A DNA stretch of 64,000 bases from an uncultured Alphaproteobacteria bacterium (GTDB lineage: Bacteria; Pseudomonadota; Alphaproteobacteria; HIMB59; GCA-002718135): the NCBI GenBank assembly GCA_902595855.1, contig CACJRY010000002.1, forward strand, positions 62,001 through 126,000, read 5' to 3'. The first letter of the stretch is position 1. Each line of letters begins with the position of its first letter. The notes under the pieces are model-generated. The model had not been told where the DNA came from. It did no database searches and saw nothing but the letters and a program-made list of their open reading frames with translations. This document shows positions 51,098 to 60,605 of this stretch, piece after piece. The translations under genes were made by a program, and so were the position numbers.

Positions 51098-51502
51098 TTA
51101 TTTTAGACTATCTATGTAAGATAAAAAATTATTAATTTTTACAAACTCACAATTTCCTATTGGAAACATTTCTCTAGTTGTAAATCCTCCCCCAGTCATC
51201 GTCCAGACATCAACTCTTAAAGAATTAAGTTCAATAGAATAAACTCTATCTCTAATGTTATTTTCACTTGAGAATATATTAATATAGGAGAGTTCTAAAT
51301 CTACATCATAATAATATTCATTAATTGAAGTTATTTTGTTAAGATCTGTATTAATCACTTTTACTTTATTAGATGAAATAAATTCAAATCCCGATAGTAA
51401 AGCAGGGCACAATAATTGATTATTTGAAAAGTCTTTTTTGGTAAAAGCTATAGACGGAAGTAAGCAAAAAAATAAAAATACTAAAATAAATAATTTTTTC
51501 AT
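51098..51502 (-). CDS. Small secreted protein of unknown function
   Basis: The 134-residue protein has a signal peptide (MKKLFILVFLFFCLLPSIAFT) and a mature part of about 113 residues with two cysteines (LLCPALL and GNCEFVK), rich in beta-type sequence (YYYDVDLELSYINIF). No known family is recognised. It lies exactly between the tmRNA gene end (51510) and the nearest ssrA-like scar (51068-51089), so it looks like the cargo of a small insertion downstream of ssrA. Confidence 0.6.
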   Translation of the reverse strand: MKKLFILVFLFFCLLPSIAFTKKDFSNNQLLCPALLSGFEFISSNKVKVINTDLNKITSINEYYYDVDLELSYINIFSSENNIRDRVYSIELNSLRVDVWTMTGGGFTTREMFPIGNCEFVKINNFLSYIDSLK

Positions 51503-51509
51503 ATTAAAA

Positions 51510-51765
51510 GGGGCGTTCTGTTGCCCGGTGCCCCGAACCGCGCTAACCTAGAACCTAGGCAGCGATAGCTAATCTATTATCGTTAGCGTTTATAAAAATA
51601 GCCCGATAACGGCGGTACAATGCCGAGTAAAGTCTTTATCTTTTAGTCAACGTCTAACCTATTTCGCCCCCATAATATTATGGTGGAGGCGCCGGGTACC
51701 GCCCCCGGGTCCGCACAACCTATTACATAAAGCATTTATCACCATAGTTGATAAATCAACACTTT
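51510..51765 (-). ncRNA. ssrA: Transfer-messenger RNA, two-piece (circularly permuted) form
   Basis: Read on the minus strand, the acceptor piece comes first and ends GGCGCCTCCACCA (CCA at 51681-51683). A spacer of about nine bases follows, and then the coding piece starts GGGGGCG, which pairs over 7 bp with the acceptor strand CGCCTCC. Helix P2 forms between pieces: ATAAAG (51634-51639) with CTTTAT (51727-51732). The tag frame at 51555-51587 encodes ANDNRLAIAA and a TAG stop. A GC-rich pseudoknot-like end (GTTC-GGGGC ... GAAC-GCCCC) then T-rich DNA closes it. The acceptor-piece 5' end is approximate. Confidence 0.92.
51555..51587 (-). other. tmRNA tag-peptide reading frame (ANDNRLAIAA, stop)
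   Basis: Codons GCT AAC GAT AAT AGA TTA GCT ATC GCT GCC TAG encode the ten-residue tag; with the alanine carried by tmRNA the added peptide is AANDNRLAIAA. The AND(N) start and the Ala-Ala end match known ssrA tags, where the N-terminal half is read by SspB and the last residues by ClpX. Confidence 0.93.
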
Positions 51766-51871
51766 CTTTATAAACCAAAGTGGCTAATCAAGATAGTTTT
51801 GAATTTAAAGACAGCATTTTCGCCAAAAATTAGTTGTTATCATTTGTTTTTAGTGAAATAAGATTTTTCAA

Positions 51872-52360
51872 ATGATTAAAGCAATAATGGCAGTTGATGA
51901 TAAAGGAGGTATTAGTAAGGGGAGTAGCATGCCTTGGCCTAAAAATTCCAATGACCTAAGATGGTTTAAAAAAAATACTGTAAATCAAGTTGTAGTAATG
52001 GGAAGCAAGACTTGGGAGGACCCATTTATGCCTACACCACTTAAAAATAGAATAAATATCCTAATCACAAGTAAGGATAATTCTCTATATCCTGGAGCTG
52101 ATAGATATATAAAAGGAAATGTATCTGATGAAATTCTGAGTCTGCAAAAAAAATATTTTGAAAAGGATATATTTATAATCGGTGGTCCTGAAATTATTAG
52201 ACAAACATTTGTTTTATTTAAAGAGTTTTATTTAACGAGAATCTACGGTAATTTTAATTGTGATAAATTTATAGATATAAAAAAAATTATGACATCTATG
52301 GAATTAATAAAAAAAATCAGTTGCGATGATAGTTGTCACTTTGAAATTTGGAGAAAATGA
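51872..52360 (+). CDS. folA: Dihydrofolate reductase
   Basis: The 162-residue enzyme regenerates tetrahydrofolate with NADPH. It starts MIKAIMAVDDKGGISKGSSMPWP, with the conserved MPW segment, followed by DLRWFKKNTVNQVVVMGSKTWED (cofactor and catalytic loop) and IFIIGGPEIIRQTF. It is of normal length. thyA follows with overlapping ATGA, so the two dTMP-cycle enzymes are coexpressed. Confidence 0.95.
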   Translation: MIKAIMAVDDKGGISKGSSMPWPKNSNDLRWFKKNTVNQVVVMGSKTWEDPFMPTPLKNRINILITSKDNSLYPGADRYIKGNVSDEILSLQKKYFEKDIFIIGGPEIIRQTFVLFKEFYLTRIYGNFNCDKFIDIKKIMTSMELIKKISCDDSCHFEIWRK

Positions 52361-53187
52361 AAAATTATTTAGATGCTCTTAAATATTGTTACGAAAATGG
52401 AGATTTTGTAAAAAGTAGAGCTGGTAATGTAAAAAAAGCTTTTGGTTATCAAATGCGTTTCAGTCTTGAGGATGGTTTTCCAGCCATCACATCTAAAAAA
52501 CTTGCTTGGAAAGCAGTAGTTTCAGAACTATTATGGTTTCTAGAGGGTTCAAACGATGAAAGAAGATTAGCTGAAATTCTTTACGATGACAAAAGAGAAA
52601 ATCTAAAGGATAAAAAAACTATTTGGACTCAAAATGCAGAGGCAGATTACTGGAGGGATAAATCAAAATTTATTGGTGATGTAGGTAAAATTTATGGAGT
52701 TCAATGGAGAAATTTTAATGGAGTTGATCAAATAGATGAATTAATTAAAGGATTAAAAAAAAATCCAAATAGTAGAAGGCATATTCTTACTGCATGGAAT
52801 CCATCGGATATAAATCAAATGTCACTGCCTCCTTGTCATGCATTTTCACAATTTTTTGTTTCTAACAAAAAATTAAGCTGTCAATTGTATCAGCGCTCTT
52901 GTGATATGTTTTTAGGTGTCCCCTTCAACATAGCAAGTTATAGTCTTTTAATACATATTATAGCTGAAGAATGTAAATTAGGAGTAGGAGATTTTGTTCA
53001 CTCTCTTGGAGATTTTCATATTTATGAAGAGCATTTTGAGCAAGTTAAGATACAATTAACAAGAGAACCAAAGCAGTTACCAACATTAAAGTTTTTAACA
53101 AAAAAGATGAGTGAGTATAAAACTGCTGATTTTGAATTGCATAATTATGATCCACATCCTAAAATAGTAGCCCCAATGAATGTTTAA
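52357..53187 (+). CDS. thyA: Thymidylate synthase (ThyA type)
   Basis: The enzyme methylates dUMP using methylene-tetrahydrofolate and yields dihydrofolate for FolA. Motifs: FGYQMRFSLEDGFPAITSKK, VSELLWFLEGSNDER, GKIYGVQWRNF, SLPPCHAFSQFFV with the nucleophilic cysteine, QRSCDMFLGVPFNIASY and HSLGDFHIYEEH. The ATG at 52357 (276 residues, MKNYLDALKYC) is chosen over a TTG at 52348; GGAG lies just upstream and the stop of folA overlaps it. Confidence 0.96.
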   Translation: MKNYLDALKYCYENGDFVKSRAGNVKKAFGYQMRFSLEDGFPAITSKKLAWKAVVSELLWFLEGSNDERRLAEILYDDKRENLKDKKTIWTQNAEADYWRDKSKFIGDVGKIYGVQWRNFNGVDQIDELIKGLKKNPNSRRHILTAWNPSDINQMSLPPCHAFSQFFVSNKKLSCQLYQRSCDMFLGVPFNIASYSLLIHIIAEECKLGVGDFVHSLGDFHIYEEHFEQVKIQLTREPKQLPTLKFLTKKMSEYKTADFELHNYDPHPKIVAPMNV

Positions 53188-53189
53188 AT

Positions 53190-54215
53190 TTATAATGATT
53201 TAGCAATTTCTAAATATTTTTTAGCTATTTCTCCATTTGGATCATCTATGCAGGAAGGTCTTCCTTCGTCAGATTGAATTCTTAAATCTTTACTGATTGG
53301 AAGAGAACCAAGAAATGGTATCTGAAATTTTTCTGCTTCTTTTTTTGCTCCGTCATTAGAAAAAATAAAATGCTTTTCACTGCATTTATCACAAATAAAA
53401 TAACTCATATTTTCAACTAATCCTAATATTGGAACGTTAACTCTTTTGAACATATTGATTCCTTTTCGAGCATCAGCAAGAGCTACATCTTGAGGAGTGG
53501 AAACAATGATAGAGCCAGATAATTTAGAGCTTTGAGCAAGAGTAAGTTGAGCATCACCAGTTCCCGGAGGTAAATCTATAATTAAATAATCTAACCTTCC
53601 CCACTCAACACCATTAAACATTTGTTCTAATGCTTTCATTACCATTGGCCCTCTCCAAATTGTAGGTGTATCTACACTTACCAAAAAACCGATTGACATA
53701 CATTTAATTCCATAACTTTCTAGAGGGATTAATTTTTTATTTTTGCTCGCTTCAGGTCTACCAGAAATTCCCATCATTCTTGGAACACTTGGACCATAAA
53801 TATCTGCGTCTAAAATACCTACTTTTTTTCCTAATTGGTTAAGTGCAACAGCTAAGTTAACGGCAAAAGTTGATTTTCCAACACCTCCTTTACCGCTAGC
53901 TATTGCAATTATATTTGATGCATTAATTTTAAATCTACTCTCGTTATTTTCGGAATTATTTAATTTACTATCCGCAGTAAGAGCAACGTTAACTGATAGT
54001 ATTCCCTCAAGGTTATTCAAACCTTCCTTAAATAAATCTGCAATTTTATTGTATTGTTCTAAATATTTATCATTAATTGTTAGGCTAATATTAACGTTTC
54101 CATTTTTTTCTACTATTTGTATTTTAGAATTATTTTGATCGAAAGGTGAATTATTCTCAGGATCCTTATAATTTTTAGTGAAATTTATAATAGATTGTAA
54201 AATTTTGTTAGACAT
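53190..54215 (-). CDS. mrp: Mrp/ApbC-type P-loop ATPase for iron-sulfur cluster transfer
   Basis: The 341-residue protein has a reduced N-terminal MIP18/DUF59-like segment (about 1-80) followed by the deviant Walker A GKGGVGKSTFAVNLA at 108-122, DADIYGPSVPRMMG, DYLIIDLPPGTGDAQL and a CxxC pair (ICDKCSEKHFIF) at about 273-276 that can hold a bridging cluster. It is thought to deliver Fe-S clusters to target proteins. It converges on thyA with two bases between the stops. Confidence 0.93.
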   Translation of the reverse strand: MSNKILQSIINFTKNYKDPENNSPFDQNNSKIQIVEKNGNVNISLTINDKYLEQYNKIADLFKEGLNNLEGILSVNVALTADSKLNNSENNESRFKINASNIIAIASGKGGVGKSTFAVNLAVALNQLGKKVGILDADIYGPSVPRMMGISGRPEASKNKKLIPLESYGIKCMSIGFLVSVDTPTIWRGPMVMKALEQMFNGVEWGRLDYLIIDLPPGTGDAQLTLAQSSKLSGSIIVSTPQDVALADARKGINMFKRVNVPILGLVENMSYFICDKCSEKHFIFSNDGAKKEAEKFQIPFLGSLPISKDLRIQSDEGRPSCIDDPNGEIAKKYLEIAKSL

Positions 54216-54302
54216 ACTTGATTTTTTTAAATTTACTCAAATATAAGTTAGTAATTAATATAATTAATGATAGTAGCTTAACTCAATTTTACCAAAAAAA
54301 AC

Positions 54303-55400
54303 ATGAATTGGAACAAAAATAATAATGATAATAATCCCTGGGGCTCCGGTGGGAACAGTAATAATCCTTGGGGAAGTGGCGGATCCAATAATAATATGGA
54401 CTTTGAAGATTCAATTAAAAAGGCTAGAGATAAATTTGGTAAGTTCAAAATTGGTGGTCCAAGAAATTTATCAATATTAGTTTTAATAGGTTTTTTATTA
54501 TGGCTTGCTACAGGCTTTTATAGAGTTGAGCCTGACGAGCAAGGTGTTGAGTTACTTTTTGGAAAATGGAATAACAAAACTACAGAACCAGGTCTTCATT
54601 ATTTTTTCCCAACTCCTATAGGTCAAACCATTACTCCAAAAGTTGAGGTAATAAGAAAAATAAACGTTGGTTTTAGAAGTGCATCTGATTTAGGCTTTTC
54701 ATCTAATACGAATGCTGAAAGAAAGGTTATTGAAGAAAGTTTAATGTTAACAGGTGATCAAAATATTGCCGATGTTGCGTTTACCGTTCTTTATAGAATT
54801 AAAGATGCAGGAAATTTTTTATTTAAACTAAGAAATCCTGAACTTACTGTAAAAGATATGGCTGAAAGTGTGGTGAGAGAAGTTGTAGGTCAAAGAGATT
54901 TGCAGTTTTTATTAACTGAAGGAAGGCAAGAAGTTGAGCAAGTAGTAAGAAATGGACTTCAAGAGGTTCTTGATGGTTATGAAAGTGGTGTATTAATACA
55001 ATCTGTTCAATTGCAGAGTGTTGATCCACCATCTCAAGTCATTGATGCTTTTGATGAAGTTCAAAGGGCTCGTCAAGATAAAGAAAGATTAGTCAATGAA
55101 GCTAACACTTACTTGAACAGAATTGTTCCAAATGCACGAGGTGAAGCTGCAAAGTTAATTGAAAGCGCAAGAGCTTATAAGGAACAAGTAGTTAAACAAG
55201 CAGAGGGTGTGGCTCAAAACTTTATAGACGTATACAACAGTTATAAAGATGCAAAAGAAGTAACCAGAAGAAGAATTTATCTAGAAACTCTTAGAGAGGT
55301 GCTAGAAGGAAAAAATAAAATTATTTTAGATGATGCAGGTGGTCAAGGAGTAGTGCCTTACTTGCCTCTTAATGAAATAAAGAAAGGTAGTAATAATTAA
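54303..55400 (+). CDS. hflK: Membrane protease regulator HflK
   Basis: The 365-residue SPFH/band-7 protein has an Asn/Gly/Trp-rich cytoplasmic start (NPWGSGGNSNNPWGSGG), a single span at about 52-69 (LSILVLIGFLLWLATGF), then the band-7 domain with FYRVEPDEQGVELLFGKW, VREVVGQRDLQFLLTEGRQEVE and a coiled-coil region. With HflC it forms a periplasmic cage around the FtsH protease. The gene overlaps hflC (TAATG). Confidence 0.95.
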   Translation: MNWNKNNNDNNPWGSGGNSNNPWGSGGSNNNMDFEDSIKKARDKFGKFKIGGPRNLSILVLIGFLLWLATGFYRVEPDEQGVELLFGKWNNKTTEPGLHYFFPTPIGQTITPKVEVIRKINVGFRSASDLGFSSNTNAERKVIEESLMLTGDQNIADVAFTVLYRIKDAGNFLFKLRNPELTVKDMAESVVREVVGQRDLQFLLTEGRQEVEQVVRNGLQEVLDGYESGVLIQSVQLQSVDPPSQVIDAFDEVQRARQDKERLVNEANTYLNRIVPNARGEAAKLIESARAYKEQVVKQAEGVAQNFIDVYNSYKDAKEVTRRRIYLETLREVLEGKNKIILDDAGGQGVVPYLPLNEIKKGSNN

Positions 55401-56275
55401 TGAAATTTACACCTAAAAATATCATTATTGTCCTTCTTTTATTTATAGGGTTTCTAACATTTACTGGTGCATTTTTTATTGTAAATGAAACAAAGCAAGC
55501 AATTGTGTTGCAATTTGGTGATCCAAGAAAAGTTATTACTAAACCTGGTTTGCAGTTTAAAATACCTTTTATTCAAGATGCTGTTTTCTTAGACTCAAGA
55601 TTATTAAACTTAGATCCTCAACCTGAAGAAATGATTCTATCTGATCAAAAAAGAATAATAGTTGACTCATTTGCTAGATATAGAATTGTTAATCCTCTGA
55701 AATTTTTTCAAACAGTTAGGAATGAAGCAACCTTTTCTGATAGGTTTGGAAGAATTATTAATGCATCAGTTAGAGGTGTAATTGCGCAATATTCTCTTAC
55801 TTCATTACTCAGTGATGAAAGAGTTGGCATAATGCAGGAAATTCAGAAACAAATTTTAACAAATCAAGAGTCATTTGGAGTAGAAATAATTGATATACGA
55901 ATTGGTAGAACAGATCTTACTGAACAAGTCTCCAATAACGTTTATCAACGTATGCGCTCTGAAAGAGAAAAAGAAGCAAATCTTTTAAGAGCGGAAGGTG
56001 AAGAATTATCTAAAGAAATTGTTGCTTCAGCGGATAGACAACAAACCGTGATAATCGCCGAAGCTGAAAGAACTTCATCAATCCTAAGGGGTGAAGGTGA
56101 TGCACAAAAAAATAAAATTCTTGCAGATGCATATAGTTTAGATGAAGAATTTTTTGATTTTTTAAGAACTATGCAAGCTTGTAGAGATACTTTTGGAGAC
56201 ACTGAAATGTCTATGGTGATTGCACCTGGCCAAGTTTGTGAAAAGTTTTTTGGGGAGATTGAGATAGAAAATTAA
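55400..56275 (+). CDS. hflC: Membrane protease regulator HflC
   Basis: This 291-residue partner of HflK has a membrane span at about 10-28, FFIVNETKQAIVLQFGDPRKVITKPGLQFKIPFIQD at the start of the band-7 domain, DIRIGRTDLTEQVSNNVYQRMRSEREKEA in the coiled coil and the typical SYSLDEEFFDFLRTMQA-like AYSLDEEFFDFLRTMQACRD near the end. It lies between hflK and a DUF2065 gene, overlapping both by a base. Confidence 0.95.
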   Translation: MKFTPKNIIIVLLLFIGFLTFTGAFFIVNETKQAIVLQFGDPRKVITKPGLQFKIPFIQDAVFLDSRLLNLDPQPEEMILSDQKRIIVDSFARYRIVNPLKFFQTVRNEATFSDRFGRIINASVRGVIAQYSLTSLLSDERVGIMQEIQKQILTNQESFGVEIIDIRIGRTDLTEQVSNNVYQRMRSEREKEANLLRAEGEELSKEIVASADRQQTVIIAEAERTSSILRGEGDAQKNKILADAYSLDEEFFDFLRTMQACRDTFGDTEMSMVIAPGQVCEKFFGEIEIEN

Positions 56276-56478
56276 TGTTTGAGCTATTCCTATTAGGTAT
56301 CGGCTTATTACTTTTCTTCGAAGGCTTATTATATTTTTTATTAGCTAGAAATTTAAAAATATTACTAGATCAACTAGCTACTGTTGATCCACAAAAAATA
56401 AAGACTATATCACTAATAATGATAGCAATTGGAGCATGCCTTATTTATTTCACTTTCAATAGTTATGGAGAATTATAA
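56275..56478 (+). CDS. Small DUF2065-family membrane protein
   Basis: The 67-residue protein has two membrane spans (LFLLGIGLLLFFEGLLYFLLA and ISLIMIAIGACLIYFTF). The GLLLFFEGLLYFL segment with the internal glutamate and the placement just after hflC are typical of DUF2065. Function is unknown; conserved position with hflKC suggests a role in that membrane quality-control complex. It overlaps both neighbours by one base. Confidence 0.85.
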   Translation: MFELFLLGIGLLLFFEGLLYFLLARNLKILLDQLATVDPQKIKTISLIMIAIGACLIYFTFNSYGEL

Positions 56479-57872
56479 TGATTAGAGCCCTATCAGGTTT
56501 TTTTATTTTATTTTCACTTACTTATTCTAACACATTAAAAGCGTATACTGATAGTTTTGCTGATTTAGTTGAAAATTTATCACCAGCAGTAGTAAGCATT
56601 GCTTCCACAACAATTGTTACAAATAATAATTCACAAAATCAAATGCCTCAATTTCCTGAAGGATCGCCTTTTGATGAGTTCTTTAAAGATTATTTTGATA
56701 ATGAGAGAAGAAATTCTCCTTCTCAAAGACCTATGACAGGTCTTGGGTCTGGTTTCATTATTAATAAAGAGGGTATTATTGTAACTAATAATCATGTTAT
56801 TGAAGGTGCTGATGAGATTACAGTTATAATGTCTGATCAAACAGAATTTACTGCTGAATTATTAGGAAGAGATCCTAAAGCAGATTTGGCAGTTTTAAAA
56901 ATAGAACCAGATCAAACTGAGCTTACAGCAGTTGAGTGGGGTGACTCAGACTTAATGAGAGTAGGGGATTGGTCAATAGCAATAGGTAATCCTCTTGGAC
57001 TTGGAGGTACGGTTACTGCTGGTATCATCTCTGCAATTTCAAGAGACTTAAGAGGTAGTAGCCCTTATGTAAAATTTTTACAGACCGATGCTTCAATTAA
57101 TAGAGGTAATTCCGGTGGACCACTCTTTAATATCGAGGGTAAAGTAATTGGAATTAATACTGCAATAATCTCACAGACTGGTGGAAGCATTGGTCTTGGT
57201 TTTGCAATTCCATCAAATAGTGCTAAAAAAATAGTTCAACAACTTAAAGATTTTGGACGAACTAAAAGAGGCTGGTTGGGAGTTCAAATTCAACCAGTTT
57301 CAAAAGATTTCGCAGAGAGCTTAGGTCTTGAAAATGAAATGGGTGCTTTCGTATCTAATGTAAATCCTAAAGGCCCATCTAAAAAAGCAGGCATTGAAGA
57401 TGGTGATGTTATATTAAAGTTTAATGATATTGAAATTGTTAAAATGACTGATTTACCAAGAGTAGTAGCAGAAGCTGATGTGGGCTCTATTGCTAAGGTA
57501 GAGATTTGGCGAAAAAATAAAAAAATTGTCATTGAGGTTGAGCTAGGTGAATTACCTGAACAAACATATGTAAATAAAAAACCTCAAATTAATGAAAATA
57601 AAACAAAAGAAACAATGGTTAAATCACTAGGTATAGTGATTGAGGATAATAAAGACACAGTTGGTGTTGTTGTAACCAAGATAAATGTTGATGAAATAAG
57701 TTTGTTAAAAGGTGACATAATAATGGAAATAAATAGAGAGTCAGTTGATTCATCAGCTTCTTTTATATCACTTGTTGAAAAATATGAAAAAACTGGCAGA
57801 TCATCCTTGTTACTCAAAATTAAAAGAGATGAAGAAACAAGTTGGGTGACAATCAAGTTCATTTCTAATTGA
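56478..57872 (+). CDS. degP: Periplasmic serine protease DegP/HtrA (MucD type)
   Basis: This 464-residue envelope quality-control protease/chaperone has a signal peptide ending about residue 22, a trypsin-like domain with H106 (VTNNHVIEG), D136 (KADLAVLKI) and S212 (NRGNSGGPLFN), then two PDZ domains: RGWLGVQIQPVSKDFAESLG onwards and a second from about 380 (SLGIVIEDN ... LLKGDIIMEINRESV). A long Q/N/P-rich LA loop (50-85) sits before the first strand. It follows hflKC and shares the transcript; its last bases overlap miaA. Confidence 0.95.
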   Translation: MIRALSGFFILFSLTYSNTLKAYTDSFADLVENLSPAVVSIASTTIVTNNNSQNQMPQFPEGSPFDEFFKDYFDNERRNSPSQRPMTGLGSGFIINKEGIIVTNNHVIEGADEITVIMSDQTEFTAELLGRDPKADLAVLKIEPDQTELTAVEWGDSDLMRVGDWSIAIGNPLGLGGTVTAGIISAISRDLRGSSPYVKFLQTDASINRGNSGGPLFNIEGKVIGINTAIISQTGGSIGLGFAIPSNSAKKIVQQLKDFGRTKRGWLGVQIQPVSKDFAESLGLENEMGAFVSNVNPKGPSKKAGIEDGDVILKFNDIEIVKMTDLPRVVAEADVGSIAKVEIWRKNKKIVIEVELGELPEQTYVNKKPQINENKTKETMVKSLGIVIEDNKDTVGVVVTKINVDEISLLKGDIIMEINRESVDSSASFISLVEKYEKTGRSSLLLKIKRDEETSWVTIKFISN

Positions 57873-58786
57873 AAAAAACTATCTATGTAATTGCAGGTCC
57901 TACTGCGATAGGAAAATCAAATTTTTCGATAACATTAGCAAAAAAATTAAACGGCGTCATTATCAATTCTGATAGTATGCAAGTTTATAAAAATTTAAAA
58001 GTTCTAACAGCTCGTCCTTCATCTTCAGAAACAAAAAACATCCCTCATTATCTTTATGGATACATTGATGGCAAAGAACGTTACAATGTTGAAAAGTGGT
58101 GTAATGATGCCGTAGACATTATTCATCAGACCTATAGAAATAATTTAACACCAATACTAGTTGGTGGAACTGGTTTATATATTGATACATTGATTAATGG
58201 TCTCATAGATATTCCAAACGTTTCAGAAAATATAAAAAATGAATCTGAAAAAATAATAAAAGAATTTGGAAAAGATTTTTTAATTAGTCAAATTAAAAAT
58301 TTTGACCCTGTCTCACTTAACGAAATAAATATTAATGATACTGTAAGAATTAGAAGAATCTGGGAAATATATGAGTCAACTGGCAAAAAACTAAGTGACT
58401 GGAGATTAAGTGATAATAAAAAATTTTTAGAAAATTTTAATTACAAAATTTTTCTATTTTTACCAAATAGAAAAAAGAATTATGAAATTGTAAATTCTAG
58501 ATTTGTTAAAATGATTAACAAAGGAGCTTTGGAAGAAGTAAAAAAATTATTAACTTTACATTTAAATAATTCACTTCCAATAATGAGAGCGCACGGCGTT
58601 CCTGAAATAGCAAAATATTTAGCTAATGAAATTAGTTTAGAAGAATGTATTAATAAAGGACAGCAAGTCACAAGAAATTATGTAAAAAGACAACATACTT
58701 GGTGGAAATCATCAAAATTAGAGATTTTTCAAAAATTTGATAAATTTCCATCGGAAATTGATATAAATTCTATTAAAATTAACTGA
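57869..58786 (+). CDS. miaA: tRNA dimethylallyltransferase
   Basis: MiaA adds the dimethylallyl group to A37 in tRNAs that read UNN codons. The 305-residue protein has the P-loop AGPTAIGKSNFS, NSDSMQVYKNL (conserved DSxQvYrgl), PILVGGTGLYIDTLINGL, and the tRNA-contacting RAHGVPEIAKYL and QQVTRNYVKRQHTWWK. The start is TTG at 57869, overlapping the degP stop; no ATG fits the conserved start. It is the last gene of the hflK operon. Confidence 0.95.
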   Translation: MKKTIYVIAGPTAIGKSNFSITLAKKLNGVIINSDSMQVYKNLKVLTARPSSSETKNIPHYLYGYIDGKERYNVEKWCNDAVDIIHQTYRNNLTPILVGGTGLYIDTLINGLIDIPNVSENIKNESEKIIKEFGKDFLISQIKNFDPVSLNEININDTVRIRRIWEIYESTGKKLSDWRLSDNKKFLENFNYKIFLFLPNRKKNYEIVNSRFVKMINKGALEEVKKLLTLHLNNSLPIMRAHGVPEIAKYLANEISLEECINKGQQVTRNYVKRQHTWWKSSKLEIFQKFDKFPSEIDINSIKIN

Positions 58787-58839
58787 TTTTGAAGTAATTT
58801 ATTGATTTTATTTTATCCACAGCCTAAGAGAACTTGGCA

Positions 58840-60605
58840 ATGAAACAAGAAATGACAGGAGCAGAAATTGTATTGCAATCTCTTGTAGATCAAGGGGTTG
58901 AGGTTGTTTTTGGGTATCCAGGTGGTGCAGTATTGCCAATCTATGATACCTTATTTAAACAGAACTCAATCAAGCATGTGTTGGTTCGACAAGAAGGTGG
59001 GGCAATTCATGCTGCAGAGGGTTATGCACGTTCAACAGGTAAAGTTGGAGTAGTGTTAGTAACTTCAGGTCCTGGAGCAACAAATGTTGTTACAGGTCTA
59101 ACAGATGCAATGATGGATAGCATTCCAATTGTTTGTATCACGGGGCAAGTTCCTCAACATTTAATAGGAAGTGATGCATTTCAAGAATGTGACACCACCG
59201 GCATTACAAGACCTTGTACGAAGCACAACTATCTTGTTAAAGATCCAAATAAATTATCACCAGTCTTTCATGAAGCTTTTACAATAGCTCAAGATGGAAG
59301 ACCTGGTCCTGTTTTAATTGATATTCCAAAAGATGTTCAATTTGCAAAAGGTAATTACGTAGAAAAAGAAAAAATAATAATTCCATCACATAGATTATTT
59401 GAGCCTGAAATATTTAAACATGATGATAAAATCAATGAGGTTGTTGATTTAATTTCTAAAGCAAAAAAACCAATATTTTATATTGGTGGAGGATGTATTA
59501 ACTCTGGGCCAAAGGCATCTGAGTTAGTAGCTAAGTTTGTTGAGATAACAGGTGCTCCAGCAACTATGACGTTAATGGGTCTTGGAGTTATTGGTTCATC
59601 ACACCCAAATTCTCTTGGCATGCTTGGGATGCACGGTATGTACGAGGCAAATATGGCTATGCATGAATGTGATGTAATGATCAATATTGGTGCTCGTTTT
59701 GATGACAGAGTAACAGGAAGGCTAGATGCTTTTTCGCCAAATTCTAAAAAAATTCATATTGATATTGATGAAAGTAATATTAACAAGACAATCAAAGTTG
59801 ATGTTCCGGTAGTTGGAGATGTGACTAACGTATTAAATAAAATTATCAAAACGTGGAAAGATAAAAAGTTAAAAACTAACTCATCTGATTTGAAATTATG
59901 GTGGGATAAAATAAATAAATGGAAAAAAATTGATTGTTTAAATTTTTCAAATGATGAAAAAGAAATTAAACCCCAATATGCAATACAAAGATTGTATGAG
60001 CTAACAAAAGATAAGAAAACTTTTATTACTACAGAAGTTGGTCAGCATCAAATGTGGGCTGCTCAATTTTACAAATTTGAAAAACCAAATAGATGGTTAA
60101 CATCTGGTGGGTTAGGCACTATGGGGTATGGTTTTCCAGCAGCAATTGGAGCACAGGTAGCAAATCCTGATGCATTAGTAATAGATATTGCTGGTGACGC
60201 TTCGATATTGATGAATATTCAAGAAATGAGCACAGCTGTTCAATATAGATTGCCCGTAAAAATATTTATTCTGAATAATGAATATATGGGAATGGTAAGA
60301 CAATGGCAGGAACTTTTACATGGAGGTCGCTATTCTGAAAGTTATACTGATAGTTTACCGGATTTTGTTAAGTTAGCTGAAAGTTACAAAGCAGTTGGTC
60401 TAAGGGCAAAAAAACCAGAAGAATTAGACGATGTGATTAATGAAATGATTAGTACTGATAAAACTGTCATTGCAGATATCTGGGTTAGTAAGGAAGAAAA
60501 TTGCTTTCCTATGATTCAAAGTGGGTCTGCTCATAATGAAATGGTTTTAAGCAAAGATCAAAAACAAGATAAGAGTTCGGCAGAGAAAGGTAAAATTTTA
60601 GTTTA

